A stretch of DNA of 36,074 nt from Gemmatimonadota bacterium (GTDB lineage Bacteria > Gemmatimonadota > Gemmatimonadetes > Gemmatimonadales > GWC2-71-9): NCBI GenBank assembly GCA_025358055.1, contig JANYKV010000157.1, forward strand, positions 1 to 36,074, given 5' to 3'. The notes beneath the pieces were generated by a model that made no database searches, was not told the origin of the DNA, and worked only from the letters and a program-made list of their open reading frames with translations. The position numbers and the translations under genes are program-made. Numbering within the stretch: position 1 is the first letter of the stretch; every line of letters begins with the position of its first letter. Shown piece after piece: positions 1 through 8,816 of this stretch.

Positions 1-1
1 C

Positions 2-1054
2 AATTTTGACGCAAACAGCACTCCGATGCGCGAATGGGCTGACTTTACTACCGAAACTGCCAAGGACGGCGCGATCAGCATCGCGCTGAGTGGGCCGCTG
101 TGCGTATCCTCGGTGGGGCGGATTGATACCCGGCTGCGCGCAATCGAGGGACAGGTTGAGGCGATCGATCTGACCAAAGTGGAGGATTTCGATACCGTCG
201 GGGCGTGGATCGTGGTGCGGCTGTCCGAAGAGCGCGGCGCCAAAATCACCGGATCGGGGTTTCCTGTTCTGACGGGGGACGGAGCCCGATTGTCACGGGC
301 CTTGGCGAATTTCATGCTGGATCTGCACACCAAGGAACACGGGTATCTCGAGATCGCCCCACCGTATCTCGCCAATCGCGCGACGCTCACCGGGACGGGG
401 CAGCTGCCCAAGTTCGAGGAGGATCTGTATGCCGTGCCCGGCGATGATCTGTTCCTCATCCCAACCGCCGAAGTGCCGGTCACCAACCTCTATCGCGATG
501 AAATCCTCGACGCGAATGCGCTCCCGGCGACGTTCGTGGCCCACACACCCTGCTTTCGGCGGGAAGCCGGGGCGGCGGGGAAAGACACGCGCGGCCTGAT
601 CCGGGTGCACCAGTTCGACAAAGTGGAGTTGGTCCGATTGGTGCTTCCCGAAACGTCCGACGCGGAGCACGCGCGGATCACGCAGCACGCGGAAACCGTG
701 TTGCAACGGCTGGAATTGCCGTATCGCGTTCTCGAGCTAGCGACCGGTGATACGGGATTCAGCAGCGCCCGCACGTTCGACCTCGAGGTCTGGGCGCCGG
801 GGGTGAACGCCTGGCTCGAAGTGTCGAGTTCGAGCTCGTTCACCGATTTTCAGGCCCGCCGGATGAATCTTCGCTTTCGGCGCGAAGCCGGGGCCAAACC
901 GGAATTCGTGCACACGCTCAACGCCTCCGGGCTTGCCTTCCCCCGTACCATCATCGCCCTACTCGAGACGGGACAACAGCCGGACGGAACTGTGCGCCTG
1001 CCCACTGCGCTCGCACCATACTTTGGGGCCGATCGCATTGCCCGTCGCCCCTGA
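2..1054 (+). CDS. serS: Chimeric ORF: STAS-like N-terminus fused to seryl-tRNA synthetase catalytic core (5' partial)
   Basis: From about nt 260 to the stop this is the class II catalytic core of seryl-tRNA synthetase, which charges tRNA-Ser and also tRNA-Sec with serine. Visible are [14 protein letters not shown], motif 2 ([18 protein letters not shown]), motif 3 ([13 protein letters not shown]) and [14 protein letters not shown], where bacterial enzymes usually have SSCS. The N-terminal tRNA-binding coiled-coil arm and the first part of the catalytic domain, roughly 150 residues, are absent. In their place are about 75 residues (ATG at 26) resembling the STAS-like N-terminus of MlaE-type lipid-transport permeases of sphingomonads, including [15 protein letters not shown]. 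The frame is open to the left edge (codons from nt 2), so the true start may lie outside. The junction falls in AKITGSGF, a string that would fit either parent. An assembly chimera or recombination is more likely than a working fusion. SerRS identity is certain; the biological reality of the fusion is not. Confidence 0.8.
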   Translation, partial: NFDANSTPMREWADFTTETAKDGAISIALSGPLCVSSVGRIDTRLRAIEGQVEAIDLTKVEDFDTVGAWIVVRLSEERGAKITGSGFPVLTGDGARLSRALANFMLDLHTKEHGYLEIAPPYLANRATLTGTGQLPKFEEDLYAVPGDDLFLIPTAEVPVTNLYRDEILDANALPATFVAHTPCFRREAGAAGKDTRGLIRVHQFDKVELVRLVLPETSDAEHARITQHAETVLQRLELPYRVLELATGDTGFSSARTFDLEVWAPGVNAWLEVSSSSSFTDFQARRMNLRFRREAGAKPEFVHTLNASGLAFPRTIIALLETGQQPDGTVRLPTALAPYFGADRIARRP

Positions 1055-1102
1055 CACCCGGTTGGCACCGCCTCGGCGTGGGCCGGATGCAGGCCTTCTT
1101 CG

Positions 1103-3382
1103 ATGAATTCCGTCAGCACGATCGACGAATGGACCCGGGGGCTCAATCCGGCCCAGCGTGAAGCGGTGGAGCATGTGCACGGTCCGATTCTGGTGCTCGC
1201 CGGCGCCGGCTCCGGAAAGACCCGGGTCCTCACGACGCGGATTGCGAGTCTCATTCACCATCACGGCGTCCCACCAGAGCGCATCTTCGCGGTGACGTTC
1301 ACCAACAAGGCCGCGACGGAAATGAAGCATCGCATCGGAACCCTGCTCGCCCTAGATCCGGCCGGACTCTGGATTGGCACGTTTCATTCACTGTCGGCGC
1401 GCCTCCTGCGCCGCGAAGCGGAGCGCCTGGGCTTCAGCCGCCAGTTCACGATCTACGACGAGGACGATCGTCTGAGTCTCATCCGTCGCTTGATGGAGGA
1501 ACAACAACACTCCACCAAGCTGTTCCCGCCCCGGATGGTGCAATCCATGATTTCCTCCGCCAAGAACCGCATGATGACGCCCGACGCGCTCGCGGCGACC
1601 GATCCCTTTGATCGAGCCGTGCAGGTGGCGTCCACCGTCTTCGGGTCGTTGCAGCCCGCGCTCAAGGCAGCGAACGCGATGGATTTCGACGACCTCATGC
1701 TGCATCCGTTGACGCTCTTCCGGCAACATCCCGATCGCCTGGCCTACTATCGCGAGCGATTCCACTTTGTGCTGGTCGACGAATTCCAGGATACCAACCG
1801 GGCGCAGTATGAACTCATCCGCACGGTTGGGCACCATCAGAACGTGTTCGTGGTCGGCGACGATGATCAGTCCATTTATGGCTGGCGCGGCGCGGAGATC
1901 AAGAACATGCGCGACTTCCAGACGGATTTTCCGGGGACCCGTATGGTCCGGTTGGAAGAGAACTATCGCTCGACGCAAATCGTGCTCGATGCGGCCAATG
2001 GAGTGATCGCACCGAACACCGGCCGGCTCGGCAAGACGCTCCGGACCATGCGGCGGGGCGGTGAAAAAGTCACGTGCGTTGCCGCCGCCGACGAGCGGGA
2101 CGAGGCGGAATGGATTGCGCGCGAGTTCCAACGGCGGGAGCGGGCCGGCGACTGGAGCTACCGTGACATGGCGGTCCTCTACCGAACCAACTCCCAGTCG
2201 CGCTCCATGGAAGAGGCCTTCCGCCGCGCCGGGATTCCCTACCGGGTGGTCGGCGCGGTGAGTTTCTACGATCGCCGGGAAGTGAAAGACATTCTCGCCT
2301 ACCTTCGCCTGGTCGCCAATCCCCAAGATGATGAGGCCTTTCTCCGCGCGATTTCAGTCCCGCGGCGGGGCATCGGGGACACCAGCGTTGCAACGCTCCG
2401 AACGACCGCGGAGGATTGGCACAAGACGATGTTGGAAGCAGCAGGGATCGCCGACCGGGTGCCGGGGCTGCGTCCCAATGTCCGCGAAGCGTTCAAGGGG
2501 TTTGCCGCTTTGATCGAGCGCCTACGGGCCCAGGCCGCAACGGCGCCTCCCGCGGTGGTGCTGGAGGCGGCGCTCACCGCGTTGGACTACGAGGCTTTTC
2601 TGCTGAGCGAGGGACCGGAAGGCGCGGAACGCTGGGAGAACGTCCGGGAACTTTTGGCGAGTGCCGCGGCCTGGTCCGAGGTCGTGGCCAACCCGGAAGA
2701 TATTGCGACTCCGTTGGAACGATTTCTCGCCGAGGCCGCGCTCCTCAGCGCGAACGACACCACACAAGGGGCCGAAAGGGGAGCCACGTTGATGACGATT
2801 CACACAGCGAAGGGGCTCGAATGGCCGGTCGTCGCCGTGAGTGGGCTCGAAGATGGGTTGTTTCCGTTGGCGCGCTCACTCGAGAGTCTCGACGGGCTCG
2901 AGGAGGAGCGGCGTCTCTGTTATGTGGCTCTGACCCGCGCGAAAGACAAGCTCTACCTCAGCTGGGCGCGGGCGCGGCGGCGCGGTGGGGAACTCAAGCC
3001 GGGGATCGTCTCTCGGTTCACTAAAGACCTCCCACCGGGGATTCTGGACGAGCAGCGGACCTCCTCGATGAGTCTGTCGGGGTATCCCGCGCGGCCACCC
3101 CGATACGACAGCGGTTCGACCACCTTTCGCTGGGGGGAGACGGCCACGCCGTCGCGGAAGCCGGTGGCTCCGGTGGAAGAGGTTTCGCAGGATTCGCCCC
3201 GCTACATCAAAGGCGAACGCGTGCGACATCGCCGGTTCGGGAGCGGTACGATTTTGGGGCTGACTGGAACCGGGCGTGACTTGAAGGTGTCGGTCGCGTT
3301 CGACGATCCCGAGATGGGGACTAAACAGCTGATCGTGGTCTACGCCGGGCTGGAGCGCGACTGGGAAGGAGAGGGAGCATGA
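1103..3382 (+). CDS. pcrA: ATP-dependent 3'-5' DNA helicase, UvrD/PcrA family
   Basis: Superfamily 1A helicase that unwinds DNA in repair, replication restart and removal of stalled complexes. Q-motif region LNPAQREAV (14-22), Walker A GAGSGKT (34-40), Walker B VLVDEFQD (223-230), motif III QSIYGWRGA (256-264) and motif VI YVALTRAK (607-614) are all present. The length of 759 residues is normal for PcrA/UvrD. After a low-complexity linker, residues about 704-755 (GERVRHRRFGSGTI) form the Tudor-like C-terminal domain that in PcrA/UvrD contacts RNA polymerase. No strong ribosome-binding site precedes ATG 1103, but the protein begins in the expected place just before the Q motif. Its stop overlaps the gatC start (ATGA). 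A choice between pcrA and uvrD as the name is a matter of convention. Confidence 0.95.
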   Translation: MNSVSTIDEWTRGLNPAQREAVEHVHGPILVLAGAGSGKTRVLTTRIASLIHHHGVPPERIFAVTFTNKAATEMKHRIGTLLALDPAGLWIGTFHSLSARLLRREAERLGFSRQFTIYDEDDRLSLIRRLMEEQQHSTKLFPPRMVQSMISSAKNRMMTPDALAATDPFDRAVQVASTVFGSLQPALKAANAMDFDDLMLHPLTLFRQHPDRLAYYRERFHFVLVDEFQDTNRAQYELIRTVGHHQNVFVVGDDDQSIYGWRGAEIKNMRDFQTDFPGTRMVRLEENYRSTQIVLDAANGVIAPNTGRLGKTLRTMRRGGEKVTCVAAADERDEAEWIAREFQRRERAGDWSYRDMAVLYRTNSQSRSMEEAFRRAGIPYRVVGAVSFYDRREVKDILAYLRLVANPQDDEAFLRAISVPRRGIGDTSVATLRTTAEDWHKTMLEAAGIADRVPGLRPNVREAFKGFAALIERLRAQAATAPPAVVLEAALTALDYEAFLLSEGPEGAERWENVRELLASAAAWSEVVANPEDIATPLERFLAEAALLSANDTTQGAERGATLMTIHTAKGLEWPVVAVSGLEDGLFPLARSLESLDGLEEERRLCYVALTRAKDKLYLSWARARRRGGELKPGIVSRFTKDLPPGILDEQRTSSMSLSGYPARPPRYDSGSTTFRWGETATPSRKPVAPVEEVSQDSPRYIKGERVRHRRFGSGTILGLTGTGRDLKVSVAFDDPEMGTKQLIVVYAGLERDWEGEGA

Positions 3383-3678
3383 CCCTCAGCCGGGACGGCG
3401 TCCGCCAACTCGCGGCCCTGGCGGAGTTGGCGGTCGAGGAGGCCGATCTCGACCGACTCACCGCCCAAATCGATCGGATCGTGGAGTATGTCGGTCAGTT
3501 GAGTGCCGTTACCGCCACTCTGGATGCGGGCGGATTCCACCCCGGACCCGCCGAGGTTCGGTTGCGCGATGACGTTGTTCGATCCACCGCCCTGACGCAT
3601 CCGCCGGCAGAGTTCGCGCCCGATTTTCGGGAAGGGTTTTTTGTCGTGCCGAAGCTCGCGGGGCTGGGCGGGAGATGA
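3379..3678 (+). CDS. gatC: Asp-tRNA(Asn)/Glu-tRNA(Gln) amidotransferase subunit C
   Basis: Small subunit (99 residues) that wraps around GatA and holds it to GatB in the GatCAB complex. The N-terminal helical part (VRQLAALAELAVEE, then IVEYVGQLSAV) and the extended C-terminal stretch with RLRDDVV match the family in order and length. ATG 3379 overlaps the helicase stop as ATGA, and GGAGAGGGA lies at a suitable distance upstream. The stop overlaps the gatA start in the same way, so the three subunits are translationally coupled. Confidence 0.93.
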   Translation: MTLSRDGVRQLAALAELAVEEADLDRLTAQIDRIVEYVGQLSAVTATLDAGGFHPGPAEVRLRDDVVRSTALTHPPAEFAPDFREGFFVVPKLAGLGGR

Positions 3679-5063
3679 GTGTGCGCGCGATCGCCCGCGC
3701 CGTGGGTGATCGACTCCGCGACGCCGATCGGAGGAATCTCAACGCCACTCTCCATTGGTCGCAGGAGCTCCTCGACCAGGAAGCGGACCGGATCGACGCG
3801 GGGCCACTCGACGGTAGGCTGGCCGGGATCCCGATTGCGCTCAAAGACAACATCGTCACGGTCGAACAACCCACTACATGCGGCTCCCGAATCCTCGAAG
3901 GCTACCGGTCCCCGTACAACGCCACCGTGGTGGATCGCCTGCGGGCGAGCGGGGCGTTGAACGCCGCGAAAACCAACATGGACGAATTCGCGATGGGCTC
4001 CTCCACGGAGCACTCCGCTTTTGGTCGCGTGTTGCACCCGACGGATCCCACCCGGGTGCCCGGGGGATCTAGCGGCGGGTCGGCCGTGTTGGTCGCGGCG
4101 GGCGTGGTGCCCGCGGCGCTCGGGTCCGAAACCGGAGGCTCGGTCCGACAGCCCGCGGCCTTTTGCGGGGTGGTCGGGCTCAAGGCGTCCTACGGGCGGG
4201 TGAGCCGCTATGGCCTGGTCGCGTTCGGCTCCTCCTTGGATTGTGTCTCGGTGTTCGGCCGGACGGTGTCGGATGCTGGGGCCGTGCTCGAGGTGATCTC
4301 GGGATACGATTCCCGCGACGTCAGCACCCACGACCGGGCTCCACTGACACCGCTCGATCCCCTTGCCGACCTGCGTGGTCTGACGTTTGGGTTGCCCCGG
4401 GAGTACTTCCCACCCGACCTCCACGCCGGCGTCCGGGCTGGACTGGACCGTACCATCGCAGCTGTGCGCGCCCTGGGTGGGAAAGTGGTTGAGGTCTCAC
4501 TGCCGCACTCCCATCACGCGGTCGCGACCTATTACGTCCTCGCTCCCGCCGAGGCGGCCGCGAACCTCGCGCGCTATGACGGCGTGCGTTTCGGGGTCCG
4601 ACGCGAGGGGGGCGCCCACGACTTGACCCATCTGTATCGGGCCACCCGAGGCGAGGGCTTCGGGCCTGAGGTTCGCCGCCGAATCCTGCTCGGGACCTAT
4701 GTGTTGAGCGCAGGATACTACGAGGCGTACTACACCAAAGCCCAACAGGTCCGGGGCCTGATCGCGCGGGATTTCCAGGCCGCCTTCGCGACCGGGATCG
4801 ACCTGCTATTGACCCCGACTACGCCGACCCCTGCGTTCGTGGCCGGCGAGAAAGTGGACGATCCGGTTGGCATGTACTTGGCGGACGTGTTCGTTTGCCC
4901 GGCAAGTCTCGCAGGGCTGCCGGCATTGAGCCTTCCCGTCGGGGAGAGTGAGGGTCTTCCGATCGGTGCGCAGCTTATCGCCCCGAACTGGGAGGAAGCG
5001 CCAATGCTCGCGGCTGCCGCCGCCCTCGAGGCCACTCTCGGCCCGGCGCGAGAGGTGCGGTGA
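3675..5063 (+). CDS. gatA: Asp-tRNA(Asn)/Glu-tRNA(Gln) amidotransferase subunit A
   Basis: Amidase-signature glutaminase subunit that frees ammonia from glutamine and passes it to GatB. The Ser-cisSer-Lys triad is recognisable: K57 in ALKDN, S132 in GGSSGGSA and S156 in TGGSVRQPA. The spacings of 75 and 24 residues are those known for GatA. The length of 462 residues is slightly short but complete from the N-terminal helix to the C-terminal LIAPNWEE segment. ATG 3675 overlaps the gatC stop. Presence of the whole gatCAB set suggests that this organism makes Asn-tRNA and/or Gln-tRNA by the indirect route; which one depends on which of AsnRS and GlnRS it lacks, and that cannot be seen here. Confidence 0.95.
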   Translation: MSVRAIARAVGDRLRDADRRNLNATLHWSQELLDQEADRIDAGPLDGRLAGIPIALKDNIVTVEQPTTCGSRILEGYRSPYNATVVDRLRASGALNAAKTNMDEFAMGSSTEHSAFGRVLHPTDPTRVPGGSSGGSAVLVAAGVVPAALGSETGGSVRQPAAFCGVVGLKASYGRVSRYGLVAFGSSLDCVSVFGRTVSDAGAVLEVISGYDSRDVSTHDRAPLTPLDPLADLRGLTFGLPREYFPPDLHAGVRAGLDRTIAAVRALGGKVVEVSLPHSHHAVATYYVLAPAEAAANLARYDGVRFGVRREGGAHDLTHLYRATRGEGFGPEVRRRILLGTYVLSAGYYEAYYTKAQQVRGLIARDFQAAFATGIDLLLTPTTPTPAFVAGEKVDDPVGMYLADVFVCPASLAGLPALSLPVGESEGLPIGAQLIAPNWEEAPMLAAAAALEATLGPAREVR

Positions 5064-6481
5064 TGGTGTGGGAGACCGTCATCGGGCTCGAGGTCCACGT
5101 GCAGCTGGCCACTCGGTCGAAGATGTTCTGTTCGTGCTCCGCGAACTTCGGGGCCCCGCCCAACACGAACGTGTGTCCGGTGTGCCTCGGTTTACCCGGT
5201 GCGTTACCGATGCCCAATCGCGAGGCGGTCCGCCTCGCAATCCGCGCGGCGATAGCCCTGGGGTGCACGGTGCACCGTACGAGTGTCTTTGTCCGGAAGA
5301 ATTACTTCTACCCGGACTTGCCCAAAGGATATCAGATTTCCCAGTACGACCGACCGCTCGCCACTGGGGGTACCGTTCACTGCGAGTCGCCGGACCGCGG
5401 CCCTATCGATGTGTCCATCGTTCGCCTGCATGTCGAGGAGGACGCGGGGAAGTTGCTTCACGACCGGATTTTGGGCGCCACCGCGGTCGATCTCAATCGG
5501 GCTGGCGTGCCGTTGGCGGAAATCGTCACTGGCCCGGACCTCCGTTCACCCGCGGAGGCACGAAGCTACCTCACCGCAGTGAAGCAACTCCTGGTCTATA
5601 CCGGTGTGAGTGACTGCAACATGGAGCAGGGGTCGCTTCGGGTGGACGCCAATCTGTCCATCCGTCCGACTGGAACCACGACCTTGGGTACCAAAACCGA
5701 GGTGAAGAATATGAATAGCTTCGCGAACGTGGAGCGCGCGTTGGAGGCAGAGCGAGCCCGCCAGATCGCCATGGTGGGGCAGGGGCAGTCGGTCGCACAG
5801 GTTACGCTCCTCTTCGACTCAACGAACGGCGTGGTCCGTCCGATGCGAGGCAAAGAAGAGAGCCGCGACTACCGCTACTTTCCCGATCCGGACTTGCCAC
5901 CCGTGGTCCTGGATTCGGAGTGGATTGAGACCGAGCGAGGAACGCTACCCGAACTTCCGGACGCGAAACGCGGCCGATTTGTCGAGGCTTATGGGTTGTC
6001 AACCTATGACGCCAAGGTCCTCGCGAGCGAAGTGGCGATCGCCGACTATTTTGAGGCGGTCACCCAGGTCGGGGCAGACCCCAAGCTTGCAGCGAATTGG
6101 GTCATGGGGGACGCGTTGGCCGGCTATAACGCGAGCGGACGTTTTGCGGTGGCGCCGCCGGCCCTCGGCGCATTGATCGGGCTCGTCGCGGATGGTACGC
6201 TCAGCATTCAGGCCGCCAAGAAGGTGTATGGCGCGTTGGTCGATGGTCCGGAGACGCCTCGCGAGGCGGCGGACCGCCTAGGGCTCGTCCAAGTACGAGA
6301 TGAAGGGGCACTCGAAATGTGGGTCGACGAGGTGATCGCCGCTCATCCGAACGAAGTCGCACGCTACCGTAACGGGGAAACGAAGCTCATGGGGTTCTTG
6401 ACCGGGCAGGTGATGAAACGAAGTCAGGGGAGAGCCGACCCCAAAGCAATTCAGTCGGTGCTGGTCCGGAGGCTCCCGTGA
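5060..6481 (+). CDS. gatB: Asp-tRNA(Asn)/Glu-tRNA(Gln) amidotransferase subunit B
   Basis: Kinase/transamidase subunit that phosphorylates the misacylated tRNA and amidates it with ammonia from GatA. The N-terminal VIGLEVHVQL signature and the zinc-site cysteines (C24, C26, C39, C42 in MFCSCS...NVCPVCLG) are intact, as is RKNYFYPDLPKGYQISQYD in the cradle domain. The C-terminal helical and YqeY-like tail (about 330-473) ends in DPKAIQSVL as expected. Either GTG 5060 (GTGA overlap with gatA) or ATG 5063 (TGATG overlap) can be the start; the ATG is the more common arrangement, so the N-terminus is uncertain by one residue. Confidence 0.95.
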   Translation: MMVWETVIGLEVHVQLATRSKMFCSCSANFGAPPNTNVCPVCLGLPGALPMPNREAVRLAIRAAIALGCTVHRTSVFVRKNYFYPDLPKGYQISQYDRPLATGGTVHCESPDRGPIDVSIVRLHVEEDAGKLLHDRILGATAVDLNRAGVPLAEIVTGPDLRSPAEARSYLTAVKQLLVYTGVSDCNMEQGSLRVDANLSIRPTGTTTLGTKTEVKNMNSFANVERALEAERARQIAMVGQGQSVAQVTLLFDSTNGVVRPMRGKEESRDYRYFPDPDLPPVVLDSEWIETERGTLPELPDAKRGRFVEAYGLSTYDAKVLASEVAIADYFEAVTQVGADPKLAANWVMGDALAGYNASGRFAVAPPALGALIGLVADGTLSIQAAKKVYGALVDGPETPREAADRLGLVQVRDEGALEMWVDEVIAAHPNEVARYRNGETKLMGFLTGQVMKRSQGRADPKAIQSVLVRRLP

Positions 6482-7707
6482 GCACCACGAACGTGCGATC
6501 GGTCGAGGAGATCAGGAACGACTTCCCGTCTCTCACGCGCCGCGTTGATGACATTCCGGTCGCGTATTTCGATGGTCCCGGCGGAACCCAAGTCCCTCGG
6601 GTGGTCGGGGAAGCCATGGTGGATTACCTCTACCATCACAACGCCAACACCCACTGGGAATATCCCAGCAGTGCGGAAACCGATGCGGCGTTAGCCGATG
6701 CGCGCCGCGCCTTCGCGGATTTCTTCGGGTCCGAGCCCGAGGAGGTGGTGTTCGGCGCGAACATGACGACGGTCAGCTTCCACGTGGCGCGCGCCTTGGG
6801 GCGAGCTTGGGGCCCGGGCGACGAAATCGTCGTCACGGAGCTGGACCACCACGGGAATGTCGCACCCTGGGAAGCGGTGGCGAGGGAGCGCGGGGTGACG
6901 CTCTGCCGGGTGCCTTTCCGGCTCTCGGACGGGCGACTCGACATGGGGGCGCTCGAGCGAGCCATCTCCAACCGGACGAAGCTCGTGGCCCTGGGGGCCG
7001 CCTCGAACGCCTTGGGTTCCATCAACGACATTGCGGCCGGCGTTACGTGGGCCCGTGCGGCGGGAGCGCTGAGTTACATCGATGCGGTCCATTACGCTCC
7101 ACACGAGCCACTCGACGTGAAGGTACTGGGGTGCGATTTTCTCGTCTGCTCCCCCTACAAGTTTTACGGGCCGCACCTCGGCGCATTGTACGGGCGACGC
7201 GAACTGCTGGAAGCGCTCGATGTGCCCAAGCTCAGGCCGGCACCGAACACAGCACCGGATCGGATGGAAACGGGCACCCAGAATCACGAGGGCATCGTTG
7301 GCGCCGCCGCGGCCGTGAAGTACTTGGCTGCGCTCTCTCCCGGGCTGCCTCGGCGGCAAGCGTTGCGGGGAACCTTCCGCGCGCTCCACCAGCGCAGCGA
7401 GCGCCTGTTCGAATCGATGTGGGACGGTCTAGGCGCGATTCCCAGTCTGGTGCGCTACGGCCCACACCCTGGAACGCCCCGAACGCCGACGCTGGCCTTC
7501 ACGGTGCCTGGATTCCTCTCGAGTACGATCGCGCGGGGCCTCGCCGAACGCGGAATCTTCGTATCCCACGGCGACTTTTATGCCGCGACCGTGATCGAGC
7601 GCTATGGTCTGGGAGAGGAGGGCGTCGTCCGGGCCGGGTGCGCGTGTTATACCACGGCGGATGAGGTGGAGCGATTGGTGGTGGGAGTGCGGGAAATCGT
7701 AGGTTGA
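6478..7707 (+). CDS. Cysteine desulfurase-like class V aminotransferase family protein
   Basis: Fold type I PLP enzyme of 409 residues, closest to the cysteine-desulfurase-like group of the aminotransferase V family rather than to housekeeping IscS or SufS. The Schiff-base lysine is K228 in CSPYKFYGPHLG, the PLP-stacking histidine is H125 in ELDHHGN, and D202 in YIDAVHYAPH should pair with the pyridine nitrogen. The opening motif YFDGPGGTQVP is typical of this group. No clear flexible Cys loop like that of SufS was found, so sulfur donation is not proven and the substrate is unknown. GTG 6478 overlaps the gatB stop (GTGA), making it the last gene of the pcrA-gatCAB run. A simple repeat starts at its stop codon. 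Confidence 0.8.
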   Translation: MSTTNVRSVEEIRNDFPSLTRRVDDIPVAYFDGPGGTQVPRVVGEAMVDYLYHHNANTHWEYPSSAETDAALADARRAFADFFGSEPEEVVFGANMTTVSFHVARALGRAWGPGDEIVVTELDHHGNVAPWEAVARERGVTLCRVPFRLSDGRLDMGALERAISNRTKLVALGAASNALGSINDIAAGVTWARAAGALSYIDAVHYAPHEPLDVKVLGCDFLVCSPYKFYGPHLGALYGRRELLEALDVPKLRPAPNTAPDRMETGTQNHEGIVGAAAAVKYLAALSPGLPRRQALRGTFRALHQRSERLFESMWDGLGAIPSLVRYGPHPGTPRTPTLAFTVPGFLSSTIARGLAERGIFVSHGDFYAATVIERYGLGEEGVVRAGCACYTTADEVERLVVGVREIVG

Positions 7708-7738
7708 CGGACGCACGGACGCACGGACGCACGGACGC
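7707..7738. repeat. Tandem repeat, four copies of ACGGACGC
   Basis: Four exact 8-bp units ACGGACGC run from the last base of the preceding stop codon, followed by decayed copies to about 7755. A related sequence in the opposite orientation lies at 7815-7836 and matches the complement of 7709-7730 at about 17 of 22 positions. The tract lies between convergent genes, so a long imperfect hairpin could form in transcripts from either side. No T-run follows, so a standard intrinsic terminator cannot be claimed. Confidence 0.8.
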
Positions 7739-7847
7739 GCAGACGCAGGGACGGAAGGGTCGGTCGGGACGGTCAGGACTCTCTAACGCTGCCTAGATTT
7801 TCGGTCCGCCGGGTCCGCCCGTGCGCCTGTGAGTCCAAGTGTCCCGT

Positions 7848-8816
7848 CTACCCGTCGCTAATCATCCTGCCGCCCCCGTTGAGCCAGGGCTTTCCGATAT
7901 TCGATTGTTGCCAGCGAACCGGAGCAAGGCTGGGGAGCCCGAAATGGCGTTCGGCTGCTTCCAAGAGCCGGTTCGGTTCGAACCACCCCCCCTCCGCCAA
8001 GGTCTGGCGCCGCATCCGCTTTGCGAGCGTCAGCGGTTTGGCCCCGGAAGGGTCGAGCACTCGGGCCGCCGGAGCTGGATCCGCTAACGCGCCCATCGTG
8101 AATTCATAGGCACAGCCGAGGTGCCGTTCCACGTCGAACTCCGTGAGTTGCCATCGGCTGACGTCGCGGGCCGCTTGCATCGCGCGTTGCCAACTCCGGG
8201 TGTGCGTGAGATGCACGATACCCCGAAAGATGCGCCGGTTGGTCTGCACGCTGAAAATCGTTGGGGAGATGATCCGCTCTAGGTGCCGATCGGCGGGCGT
8301 GTGGTCGAGTTGGATGATCTCCTTGGCCCGTCGCGCGAAGTAATCCGTCAGATGCGTTTCGATCCGGATCTCCCAATACGAATGCCCCATGGTGCGCGTA
8401 CTGCTGGTGAGCAGGAGCTGACGCGGCACGAAGAAATTGTGCGCCACGGTGTCGGCCGCGAGGTGCGCGAGATAGCCCAGGCCGAACGCCCGCAGGGCAT
8501 CAGTTTCCGCGAGGTTGTAGACTTCCTGCCCGACGTGCCAGAAGTGGGAATGCCGGCCCGGCGGGACGTAGTGTTTGGCAATTGAGGTGTCGGGTGCAAT
8601 GCTCCCGTAGAGAAAGTCAAAGGGGAAGGCGTGGAGTAGGTCGGCCACCGCGGTCGGCAGTAGCTGCAGGTTGGCGAGAATAGTTTCGCCAAGAAAAATG
8701 TGTGTTCCCGGAGTCCACGCATAGGTAGGGCGCGGCAGGAAGACGAGAAAGACGCCCGCGAGGACGACGATGAGCGCGACCCGAGACCACTTCAACGCCG
8801 GCCTCGGACCAGCCAC
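7848..8816 (-). CDS. Zinc-dependent phospholipase C family protein, exported or membrane-anchored
   Basis: Resembles the zinc-dependent phospholipase C family of Clostridium alpha-toxin and Bacillus PLC. An N-terminal hydrophobic segment (about 12-28) ends in PRPTYA, and cleavage there would leave Trp34 as the new N-terminus, which is the zinc ligand in the known enzymes. Further probable ligands are H39 (WTPGTH), D76 (IAPDTS), H89/H91/H94 (HSHFWH), H118 and D122 (HLAAD), H126, H145 and E149 (HSYWE). The H-x3-D and H-x3-E spacings agree with the known active site. GTG 8816 lies inside the end of the upstream coiled-coil gene (25-bp overlap), so the two are probably co-transcribed. A role in phospholipid turnover is inferred; substrate and location are untested. 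The C-terminal half has no recognised domain. Confidence 0.78.
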   Translation of the reverse strand: MAGPRPALKWSRVALIVVLAGVFLVFLPRPTYAWTPGTHIFLGETILANLQLLPTAVADLLHAFPFDFLYGSIAPDTSIAKHYVPPGRHSHFWHVGQEVYNLAETDALRAFGLGYLAHLAADTVAHNFFVPRQLLLTSSTRTMGHSYWEIRIETHLTDYFARRAKEIIQLDHTPADRHLERIISPTIFSVQTNRRIFRGIVHLTHTRSWQRAMQAARDVSRWQLTEFDVERHLGCAYEFTMGALADPAPAARVLDPSGAKPLTLAKRMRRQTLAEGGWFEPNRLLEAAERHFGLPSLAPVRWQQSNIGKPWLNGGGRMISDG

